Shown here in pieces: positions 1-5,663 of a stretch of 10,371 nt of DNA. Source of the DNA: Candidatus Aminicenantota bacterium (GTDB lineage: Bacteria > Acidobacteriota > Aminicenantia > Aminicenantales > Aminicenantaceae). The first letter of the stretch is position 1. The number at the start of each line of letters is the position of its first letter. The stretch lies in contig WTAW01000440.1 in NCBI GenBank assembly GCA_013139435.1, positions 1 through 10,371 of the forward strand, given 5' to 3'. Under the pieces are notes generated by a model, which did not search any database, was not told where the DNA came from, and saw only the letters and a program-made list of their open reading frames with translations. The translations under genes and the position numbers were made by a program.

Positions 1-929
1 GGCAGAGGACTTGGCTGAATGTTCTGCTGTTTGTGATCACTGTCGTGTGCTGTTTCTTGGTGGGATTGACCTGGAGCATCAACTATGTGTATGCCGATGA
101 TATTGTGAATGGTTCTTTCGGCTCCATCGGCCTTGAGGATTTTATGAATCCGGATGTCATTGTGTTGAGTATGTTGTACGCGGTGGTTTTGATCGCGATC
201 TTGCTGGCCCATGAGATGGGGCACTATCTGACGTGCCGGTTTTATGGGATCAATGCCACTCTCCCGTATTTTATTCCGTTTCCGCCGCCGAGTCCGATCG
301 GGACGATGGGGGCGTTTATTAAAATCCGGTCTCCCATCACGCGCAAGCAGCAGCTTTTCGACGTGGGGGTGGCAGGGCCGTTGGCCGGGTTTGTGTTGGC
401 GCTGCCGGCATTGGTGTATGGGCTTTCGCTGTCGAAAGCGGTTCCTCATATTCCGGAAGAGGGGAGTATTATTTTTGGTGAGCCGCTTCTGTTTAAATTA
501 TTGAGCGACTCGATGTTTAGGGGAGCCCCCGAGAATTTTGATCTGATCCTCCATCCGGTGGCATTTGCAGGATGGGTGGGCGCATTGGTGACTGCACTCA
601 ACCTGTTTCCGATCGGCCAATTGGATGGGGGGCATGTGGTCTATGCCTTGTTTGGGAAGCGATCGAAGAAATTTGCCAGGCCAGTCCTTGTCATATTTAT
701 AGTGATGGGCGTGTTTTTCTGGATAGGGTGGTTCGTCTGGGCGATCCTGATTAGGTTTATCGGACTGAAACATCCGCATATCTGGGATGAGGAAGTGCCG
801 ATATCGTTGGGAAGGCGATGGATCGCTGTTTTGGTCGTTTTGATATTTATATTCTCGTTCATACCCGACCCGATCAAGGGGGGAAGCCTGCTCGATATGG
901 TGAGTGGAACGGGCGTTTTAGGACGGTGA
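1..929 (+). CDS. Site-2-protease-like M50 membrane zinc metallopeptidase (5' end outside window)
   Basis: Integral-membrane zinc protease of family M50, expected to cut substrates within the lipid bilayer. Numbering from the in-frame GTG at 33, the HExxH zinc site is HEMGH at residues 60-64 (bases 210-224), inside a hydrophobic helix. The second M50 motif, NLFPIGQLDGGH, ends near residue 201 with Asp198 as the expected third zinc ligand. Between them are the family-typical PYFIPFPPPSPIGTMGAF loop and a GVAGPLAGF helix. Further hydrophobic helices lie near residues 228-244 and 263-278. The frame is open back to base 3 and encodes QRTWLNVLLF just before the GTG, which resembles the first membrane helix of related proteins, so the true start is upstream and the GTG is internal. 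The zinc ligands are intact. The substrate cannot be inferred; no sigma or anti-sigma gene adjoins it. The stop TGA is at 927-929. Confidence 0.9.
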   Translation, partial: QRTWLNVLLFVITVVCCFLVGLTWSINYVYADDIVNGSFGSIGLEDFMNPDVIVLSMLYAVVLIAILLAHEMGHYLTCRFYGINATLPYFIPFPPPSPIGTMGAFIKIRSPITRKQQLFDVGVAGPLAGFVLALPALVYGLSLSKAVPHIPEEGSIIFGEPLLFKLLSDSMFRGAPENFDLILHPVAFAGWVGALVTALNLFPIGQLDGGHVVYALFGKRSKKFARPVLVIFIVMGVFFWIGWFVWAILIRFIGLKHPHIWDEEVPISLGRRWIAVLVVLIFIFSFIPDPIKGGSLLDMVSGTGVLGR

Positions 930-951
930 ACAGGGGTAAAATCGCGCGCAA

Positions 952-980
952 AAGTTTTTCACAGAATCTGTGGAAAACTT
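952..980. repeat. 14-bp palindrome containing two inverted DnaA-box-like 9-mers
   Basis: Arms AAGTTTTTCACAGA (952-965) and TCTGTGGAAAACTT (967-980) are reverse complements with one mismatch (a G-U pair in RNA) around a single central base. TTTTTCACA (955-963) and the complement of TGTGGAAAA (969-977) both fit the loose DnaA-box consensus TTWTNCACA. No T-tract follows, so it is a poor intrinsic terminator for the M50 gene 22 bases upstream. A smaller hairpin TGAAAAT/ATTTTCA (983-989/997-1003) follows. Confidence 0.6.
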
Positions 981-1061
981 GTTGAAAATGGGCGGGATTT
1001 TCAGCTGAATATTAGAAATTTCTGGTACATACGACAGATTGCACAAAATTTGGGCACCATA

Positions 1062-1117
1062 TGTAAGTTATTTATTATGAGCAACATACAGAATTTATTG
1101 AAAACAAATAACTTACA
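1062..1117. repeat. Perfect 12-bp inverted repeat in AT-rich gap
   Basis: TGTAAGTTATTT (1062-1073) and AAATAACTTACA (1106-1117) are exact reverse complements separated by 32 bases of AT-rich sequence. No gene is visible here. It could be a cruciform, an operator pair or the ends of a tiny defunct element; nothing decides between these. Confidence 0.6.
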
Positions 1118-1123
1118 GCGATC

Positions 1124-1246
1124 GTGAATTTCGAAAAGGGGACAGTTCTATTTTTTGTAGGGTCCGTTCCCCGAACGGACCGTTTGGGAAACGGTCCCTA
1201 CATCTCACAGAAAAGTGAATTTCGAAAAGGGGACAGTCCCCTTTTT
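1124..1246. repeat. Composite palindromic repeat, copy A (P-DH-P)
   Basis: Two P modules (1134-1156, degenerate; 1225-1246, near perfect around GGGGACAGTCCCC) flank a double hairpin DH at 1157-1201. DH has an outer stem GTAGGG/CCCTAC (1157-1162/1196-1201). Inside are hairpin 1 TCCGTTC-CCC-GAACGGA (1163-1179) and hairpin 2 CCGTTT-GGG-AAACGG (1180-1194). A 22-base direct repeat beginning GTGAATTTCGAAAAGGG occurs at 1124-1145 and 1215-1236, so each P module carries the same left flank. GTAG at both ends of DH, one on each strand, is the tetranucleotide foot typical of REP sequences recognised by RAYT transposases. Confidence 0.85.
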
Positions 1247-1276
1247 CCAGAGGTAATTAGAAATCCTCTCCCCATT

Positions 1277-1333
1277 TTTATAGGGACGGTTCCATTTATT
1301 TAAAGGGATATTTATAGGGACGGTTCCATTTAT
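1277..1333 (+). repeat. 23-bp direct repeat pair
   Basis: Two identical 23-base copies containing AGGGACGGTTCCATTT lie at 1277-1299 and 1311-1333, 34 bases apart start to start. The GGGACGGTTCC core resembles half of the P/DH repeats, so these may be eroded relatives. No gene is seen here. Confidence 0.75.
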
Positions 1334-1428
1334 GCCGGGATCGTTTCCAATCGGTTCGTTTTTCCGATTGGTAAAAATGTTTGCGGTTATATAACATGGA
1401 TTATTAACGAACCGCGGTTGCTGCAGTG

Positions 1429-1497
1429 GTAGGTCGGGTCGGGGCGAGGCATCGGCCCATGAAGCTGTATTATTATACCGCGAGCCGACCCAACCTA
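1429..1497. repeat. GTAG-footed palindromic element, a second repeat family (MITE/REP-like)
   Basis: TAGGTCGGGTCGG (1430-1442) pairs with CCGACCCAACCTA (1485-1497) over 13 bp with one mismatch, around a 42-base interior that includes a TATTATTATA stretch. The base before the left arm completes a GTAG tetranucleotide at 1429-1432. A wider inverted pair, CGAACCG (1408-1414) and CGGTTCG (1531-1537), may mark the outer limits. Both strands are largely stop-free, which produces a spurious minus-strand open frame. Confidence 0.7.
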
Positions 1498-1546
1498 ACC
1501 CGGGACGTAACGAAGCAGATGCAGTAAGATCGGTTCGCCCGAAGGG

Positions 1547-1653
1547 TAAAAAACGTCGATGAATATAAAAAGATTCTTCTTGAAAAGATTTTTCAACAAT
1601 GTCAGGATAAATTCCTGACATTGTTGAAGTTAAAAAAGCATAGACGTTTTTTA
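1547..1653. repeat. 107-bp nested inverted-repeat element with a perfect 16-bp hairpin
   Basis: The outer arms TAAAAAACGTCGATG (1547-1561) and CATAGACGTTTTTTA (1639-1653) pair at 14 of 15 positions. Inside lies a perfect 16-bp stem, 1592-1607 with 1613-1628, around the loop TAAAT. It ends 42 bases before the ATG of the zinc-ribbon gene. It could be a small MITE, a structured leader or a processing site. No T-run follows the inner hairpin directly, so it is not a standard terminator. Confidence 0.7.
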
Positions 1654-1695
1654 TGAATAGTCCAGGTTAAGGACTTGAAATATGATAGTGCCCAA

Positions 1696-2460
1696 ATGGA
1701 TAAACAGTTTATCGATATAGAAAGAGAATTCAACATTCTCAGTCGAAAATTCAGACGGAAAAAAATCTCTGAACGCGAATACAAGGATAGGCTACGAAAG
1801 CTCCGCCTCAAAGATCTCGATGGAAAGTGCTGGACCATTGGGGCACGAACGGGCAAGTGGTATTATTTTGACGGGAAAAAGTGGATCGAATCCCAACCTC
1901 CCTCGATTCAGGAAGGAAAAGCGATCTGCATCTATTGCGGATATGAAAACGACATCACGACATTGACATGCGAGTACTGTGGGGGGAATCTGGGCGAAAA
2001 GATCCATGTTTGTCCGGAATGCAATACGAAACTGGATGATCCCTATGAGGATTGTCCAACGTGTTCAGGCGAGACAAAGGCCTTCGAAACCATCGGCGAG
2101 GTCAAGGAAGTCAGTTTCGAGAACGATCTGCCCTTCGAGGATGAGAACAGTCCGAGTCATATCATTCGTGCGGTAAGCCCGTTTTCGTTTTTTCTTTTTG
2201 CGGGAATTTTTGGGCTTTTCTTGGGATTGATTTTCGGAGTTTTTGTGGGTACGACTCCTTTTTTCTCGGGAATGGTCAAGCTTTTTCCTCTTTTTCTACA
2301 GGAAATGCAGGGCAAGCTTCTTGGAGGAGTAGTTTTCGGGCTCCTTGGAGGTGTGTTTGGGTTTGTGATTATTGCCGGGATTGGATTTCTGAAGGCTTTG
2401 ATCATCAACGGCATTCTGCTCTTTGTCGGCGGCATCAAAATCCGTCTGGATAAGATTTAG
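1696..2460 (+). CDS. Double zinc-ribbon membrane protein of unknown function
   Basis: I do not recognise a named family. From the ATG at 1696 it has about 254 residues. The N-terminal ~35 residues are a charged helix. Next comes WTIGARTGKWYYFDGKKW, a Trp/Tyr-rich motif I associate with uncharacterised zinc-ribbon proteins of environmental bacteria. Two CxxC-CxxC zinc ribbons follow: CIYC with CEYC (bases 1927-1980) and CPEC with CPTC (2011-2064). An acidic linker leads into a Gly/Phe-rich C-terminal third with two or three membrane helices (about 2179-2253, 2310-2400 and 2400-2430). Predicted topology is a cytosolic zinc-ribbon head on a membrane anchor. Start choice is uncertain: TTG at 1675 is in frame, but AAGGA (1669-1673) lies only one base before it, and the ATG has no clear Shine-Dalgarno. 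Possible roles are sensing or scaffolding at the membrane; nothing in the sequence proves either. Confidence 0.75.
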   Translation: MDKQFIDIEREFNILSRKFRRKKISEREYKDRLRKLRLKDLDGKCWTIGARTGKWYYFDGKKWIESQPPSIQEGKAICIYCGYENDITTLTCEYCGGNLGEKIHVCPECNTKLDDPYEDCPTCSGETKAFETIGEVKEVSFENDLPFEDENSPSHIIRAVSPFSFFLFAGIFGLFLGLIFGVFVGTTPFFSGMVKLFPLFLQEMQGKLLGGVVFGLLGGVFGFVIIAGIGFLKALIINGILLFVGGIKIRLDKI

Positions 2461-2474
2461 CCTGAACTATTCAT

Positions 2475-2498
2475 AAAAAATGTACCTGGTACCTTTTT
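2475..2498. terminator. P-module palindrome between convergent genes (possible bidirectional terminator)
   Basis: An A-tract, the palindromic core GTACCTGGTAC and a T-tract (2494-2498) fill most of the 48-base gap between the convergent zinc-ribbon gene and hypF. The layout fits a bidirectional intrinsic terminator, but the loop is very tight. It is also a diverged member of the P repeat family, whose other copies contain GGTACC or GGGGAC. The terminator role is inferred. Confidence 0.45.
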
Positions 2499-2508
2499 GT
2501 GTCACTTT

Positions 2509-5046
2509 TTATTTGTCGTCAGTGTGTTTCTGGAGGATATTCAAAGCATAAGCGATCTGTCCGACAGAAATGGATTCATCATTGGGGGAATATATGATAG
2601 GCCGGAGAGTTTTAAATCCCTTCTGATCGAGAAGATGTTTGGTGGTTGTCAGCAGCCTCCTGTTGAGGAAGACGCCGCCGGTTAAAGCGACTGTATCTAT
2701 GCAGTGTTCCCGTCGCGCTCTTTCGGAAACTTTGAGAATCACCCGCGCCAGTGTGTTGTGAAATTTTGCAGAAATTTGGGGCACAGGAACTCCTTGGTTC
2801 AGATCCTCTAAGATTGCTTTTATCGTGAGGCTGAATGAGACCTGGAAAGGTGACAGTTCCTTTTTCTGTGAGATGTAGGGACCGTTTCCCAAACGGTCCG
2901 TTCGGGGAACGGGCCCTTCAGTATTCCTTGGTTCATTATTATCGAGAAAAGGTACCAGTCCCCTTTTTTGATTACCCCTGGAAAAAGGTGACAGTCCCCT
3001 TTTTTCATCATTTAAGATAACAAACCTGTAGCTTTTTCGAATCCCTTTCTCGGCCGCTGATTCGAGCCTCATGGGGGCCTCTGCTTCGAACTCCATCTCC
3101 TTGGGCGCCAGCCCCAAAAGGAACGACACGGCGTCGAACAACCGCCCGCAGCTCGATGCCATCGGACTGTTGATGCCCCGCTCGATCATCTCTAACACGG
3201 CATTTCTCTTCCTCGTGCTTACCTTTTTGAGGCTCTTTGAGGCCTCGATCCGCGCGCTTAACGTTTTTTTCGCTCGGGTCCCCTCACCACTCCTGTCTGT
3301 ACTCCTTCCAACGCTTTTCCCAACGCTCCTCCCACCACTTCTCTCAAAACTTCTCCCACCAAAAGTCTCATACAGATAGGCCAACTCCATCCGCCATGGT
3401 TGTTTCGCCGCCAAATCTCCCCCTGGGAGCGGTATATGTTTGAAATGTCCTAACCTCTGGTAATTTTCATAATCCGCCAAAAGAAATTCCGCTCCCCAAG
3501 CGGTGCCGTCCTCGCCATATCCATACCCATCCAAGGAGACGCCCAAAACCATCTCACCCGGAGGAATCCTGTGTTCCAACAAAGCCGCTAACACATGTGC
3601 ATAATGATGCTGGACCTGGATGTGTCGCAATCCCAATTTTTTGGCATATCGTGTCGTGTGATAATCTGGATGAAGGTCCGACACCACAACCTGTGGTTTC
3701 AATTCAAACAGCCGCTTGAGATGTGCGATGGTCTCCTCAAAATATTGGAAATTCTTGTAATCATCCAGATCTCCCAGGAATTGGCTCGTCACAACATATC
3801 CATTCTTGTAGATGGATATGGTATCTTTGAGTTCCCCCCCGAGAGCCAGCACATGATGGGGCGATTCAAGCGCCGCCGGAACCTGCTGCGGATAGGGCAC
3901 ATACCCGCGTGCACGCCGCAAAAATAGGGGCTCGCCCCTGACAACCTTCATGACCGAATCGTCTGCCCTCATGTGGATGGACCTGTCGTGTGTCAGGATA
4001 TAATCACAGAGAGCTTCGATCCCTTCTTCGACATCCTTCATGATAGGGGAGTCCTTTTTATTCGAGCTCGTGGCCACAATGAGGGGGATCTTTTCGAGCA
4101 GGAGATGATGAAGCGGCGTGTAAGGGAGCATGAATCCCATCTCCCTGAGGTGGGGTGCGATCCCTCGAATGCCTCTCTTTGATTTCTCAAGGAGAACGAT
4201 CGGACGCCTGACGGATAGGAGTTGGGCTTCTTCTGCGGCATTGACGACGGCGTATTTTTTGATAATGCTGAGATCCCTCGCCATCAGCGCCAGGGGTTTG
4301 GTCTTACGCTCCTTGATCTGTCTCAACCGCGCAACAGCATCAAAATTGAAAGGATCACAGACTAGATGGAATCCTCCCAATCCCTTAATAGCAAGGATCT
4401 TTCCTTTCTTGATGAGGGAGGCGGACTTCGGGACGCCCCCTTTGATCTCCTTATGGGTCTTGGCATTGATGAGGGAGATGTGTGGCCCACACACCGGGCA
4501 CGCGATGGGTTGCGCATGGTATCTTCGGTCGAGAGGATTTTCGTATTCTTTGCGGCAATCTTCACACATGATGAAGTCTCTCATTGTTGTCCTGTCCCTG
4601 TCGTATGGGAGATTCTCAACGATCGTGTAGCGGGGGCCGCAGTCTGTGCAATTGATAAACGGATAAAGGTGTCGCCTGTCCGGAGGGGCCATCATTTCCT
4701 CTTTGCAGTTCTCACAGATGGAGATGTCCGGAGATATAAAGACAAAACTTTTGCCCGCTTTGGTTTTTTTGATGACAAAATCTCTACAGTTGTGGAATTT
4801 GGATGATGAGGCGATTTGGATGTCTTCCACTTGGGCGAGAGGGGGTTTGTCTCTTTCGAATGCGGTGAAAAATTCCTTGAAATCCGTTTTGTCTTTGGAT
4901 TCGAGATGGATCTCCACGCCACGGCCGATGTTTTTGACCCAGCCGGTGTAACCGAGATCTTTGGCGATTCGGTAGACGAAGGGGCGGAATCCAACGCCTT
5001 GGACAACACCGAACACCACGACGTCTATCGCTTTGAATAAATACAT
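2509..5046 (-). CDS. hypF: Carbamoyltransferase HypF, [NiFe]-hydrogenase maturation, with two in-frame repeat insertions
   Basis: HypF uses carbamoyl phosphate and ATP to carbamoylate the C-terminal cysteine of HypE, the source of the cyanide ligands of [NiFe] hydrogenases. Domains in order: acylphosphatase (1-95, FGVVQGVGFRPF at 12-23); two zinc fingers, C111/C114-C133/C136 and C161/C164-C183/C186, with the canonical 18-24-18 spacing; YrdC-like domain (~200-385, with KGLGGFHLVCD and KPLALM); Kae1-like domain (~395-845, with QHHYAH at 479-484, LDGYGYGEDGTAWGAE at 505-520 and LTGGVFLNRRLL at 788-799). At 845 residues it is longer than the usual 750-780. The excess is a GRSV-type tandem repeat (564-587) and a palindromic-repeat insert (~679-735). 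All catalytic motifs remain, so it is probably functional. The start ATG is at 5046 with AGGA at 5056-5059, overlapping the end of queH by 22 bases. No other hyp gene or hydrogenase gene is in the window. Confidence 0.95.
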   Translation of the reverse strand: MYLFKAIDVVVFGVVQGVGFRPFVYRIAKDLGYTGWVKNIGRGVEIHLESKDKTDFKEFFTAFERDKPPLAQVEDIQIASSSKFHNCRDFVIKKTKAGKSFVFISPDISICENCKEEMMAPPDRRHLYPFINCTDCGPRYTIVENLPYDRDRTTMRDFIMCEDCRKEYENPLDRRYHAQPIACPVCGPHISLINAKTHKEIKGGVPKSASLIKKGKILAIKGLGGFHLVCDPFNFDAVARLRQIKERKTKPLALMARDLSIIKKYAVVNAAEEAQLLSVRRPIVLLEKSKRGIRGIAPHLREMGFMLPYTPLHHLLLEKIPLIVATSSNKKDSPIMKDVEEGIEALCDYILTHDRSIHMRADDSVMKVVRGEPLFLRRARGYVPYPQQVPAALESPHHVLALGGELKDTISIYKNGYVVTSQFLGDLDDYKNFQYFEETIAHLKRLFELKPQVVVSDLHPDYHTTRYAKKLGLRHIQVQHHYAHVLAALLEHRIPPGEMVLGVSLDGYGYGEDGTAWGAEFLLADYENYQRLGHFKHIPLPGGDLAAKQPWRMELAYLYETFGGRSFERSGGRSVGKSVGRSTDRSGEGTRAKKTLSARIEASKSLKKVSTRKRNAVLEMIERGINSPMASSCGRLFDAVSFLLGLAPKEMEFEAEAPMRLESAAEKGIRKSYRFVILNDEKRGLSPFSRGNQKRGLVPFLDNNEPRNTEGPVPRTDRLGNGPYISQKKELSPFQVSFSLTIKAILEDLNQGVPVPQISAKFHNTLARVILKVSERARREHCIDTVALTGGVFLNRRLLTTTKHLLDQKGFKTLRPIIYSPNDESISVGQIAYALNILQKHTDDK
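2846..3005. repeat. Composite palindromic repeat, copy B, inside the hypF coding sequence
   Basis: On the plus strand the order is P (2846-2865), DH (2875-2919), a 27-base spacer, P (2947-2969), a 12-base spacer ending CCCCTGG, and P (2982-3005). DH keeps GTAGGG, the hairpins CCGTTT-CCC-AAACGG and CCGTTC-GGG-GAACGG, and a slightly eroded closing arm. Bases 2862-2912 (51 bases) equal the reverse complement of 1164-1214 exactly. Read on the hypF strand, the element has no stop codon and encodes about 57 residues between YRFVIL and SLTIKAILEDL. These include three SPF or VPF tripeptides from the P modules and VPRTDRLGNGPYISQK from DH. Confidence 0.9.
3286..3357 (-). repeat. Six-unit 12-bp tandem repeat within hypF
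   Basis: Read on the coding strand, six consecutive 12-base units of the type GGGAGGAGCGTT start at 3357 and end at 3286. They encode the tetrapeptides GRSF, ERSG, GRSV, GKSV, GRST and DRSG (residues 564-587). The units diverge at two or more positions each, so the expansion is not brand new. They sit in the linker before the conserved MIERGINSP helix of the Kae1-like domain, a place where HypF proteins vary in length. Confidence 0.9.
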
Positions 5047-5561
5047 CCGCAGTAATCCTGCCTGTAAATCTTGTGCTGTTTGCTGAGATCGACGCTTTTT
5101 TTAAATCCATCCTTCTTCTTAAAGTCGGCCTCGAAAAAGTCGATGCCGTATCGCTTTGCAAACATCCGGCCTATGCGGTTCATGACCTTTGACTTTTTCC
5201 AGGGACTCAGACTCATCACTGTAGTGAACACATCGAATCCACCATCCGCCGCCATTTGAGCGGTCCGTTCAAGCCTCATGGCATAGCAAACATCGCATCT
5301 TCGACCTTTTTCCGGTTCGTCCTTGAATTTTTCGGTCAGGTCAAACCAGTTTTCAGGGTCATATTCATCTTCGATCAGATCAAAGCCGAGAGTTTGCGCA
5401 ACCTTTTGGGTTTCCTCGAGTCTGAGCCGATATTCTTCCTCCGGGTGGATGTTAGGATTGCAGAAAAAGCCGCTCACATCATAGTCCTCCTTTAGCAGGT
5501 CCATGACATAGAGGGCATCTGGAGCACAACATACATGCACCAACATCCGTCGCTTTTTCAT
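5025..5561 (-). CDS. queH: Epoxyqueuosine reductase QueH
   Basis: QueH (formerly DUF208) reduces epoxyqueuosine to queuosine at the wobble position of GUN-anticodon tRNAs, using an iron-sulfur cluster instead of the cobalamin of QueG. The family signatures are all present in 178 residues: HVCCAPD at 9-15, NPNIHPEEEYRLR at 35-47, GRRCDVCYAMRLERTA at 86-101, SLSPWKKS at 117-124, DFKKKDGFKKS at 146-156 and YRQDYCGC at 166-173. The paired cysteines C11/C12, C89/C92 and C171/C173 are the expected metal ligands and redox residues. The ATG at 5561 has an AGGAAG Shine-Dalgarno at 5564-5569. The end overlaps hypF by 22 bases, implying a two-gene operon with translational coupling. Length and motifs are normal for the family. 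Confidence 0.95.
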   Translation of the reverse strand: MKKRRMLVHVCCAPDALYVMDLLKEDYDVSGFFCNPNIHPEEEYRLRLEETQKVAQTLGFDLIEDEYDPENWFDLTEKFKDEPEKGRRCDVCYAMRLERTAQMAADGGFDVFTTVMSLSPWKKSKVMNRIGRMFAKRYGIDFFEADFKKKDGFKKSVDLSKQHKIYRQDYCGCIYSKR

Positions 5562-5583
5562 GACTTCCTATTCTAATGAAATT

Positions 5584-5603
5584 AAAAGGGACTGTCACCT
5601 TTT
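5584..5603. repeat. Solitary P-module palindrome
   Basis: A-tract, GGGACTGTCACC and T-tract form an imperfect palindrome upstream of queH and just before the promoter of the coiled-coil gene, in a divergent intergenic region of 102 bases. It matches the P modules elsewhere in the window. Confidence 0.75.
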
Positions 5604-5610
5604 CTTGGGC

Positions 5611-5639
5611 TTGACAAACCAAATCGAAAAAATCAGAAT
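5611..5639 (+). promoter_or_regulatory. Putative sigma-70-type promoter of the coiled-coil gene
   Basis: A consensus -35 TTGACA (5611-5616) is followed after 17 bases by CAGAAT (5634-5639), which matches four of six -10 positions. Transcription would begin near 5646, about 18 bases before the ATG at 5664. A weak GGA Shine-Dalgarno is at 5652-5654. Confidence 0.5.
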
Positions 5640-5663
5640 ATTGGGAACGTTGGATCAGTTGTC

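Noticed and set aside
952..980. Intrinsic terminator of the M50 gene
   Set aside because: The stem is symmetrical but has a one-base centre and no T-run after it, so it does not fit the usual terminator form.
1050..1070. Sigma-54-type promoter suggested by GGCAC in the gap
   Set aside because: The required GC element (TTGC) at the right distance is missing, and no gene starts nearby.
1124..1246. CRISPR array
   Set aside because: Repeats are palindromic modules with irregular spacing, mixed orientation and non-unique spacers; there are too few units and no cas gene.
1205..1621. 138-codon minus-strand open frame in the long intergenic region
   Set aside because: It runs through the palindromic element at 1429-1497, the 23-base direct repeats and a P module; it has no Shine-Dalgarno or protein-like domain pattern, and its openness comes from the repeats.
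2509..5046. hypF as a pseudogene
   Set aside because: Despite two insertions the frame is intact, the zinc-finger spacing is canonical and all catalytic motifs are present.
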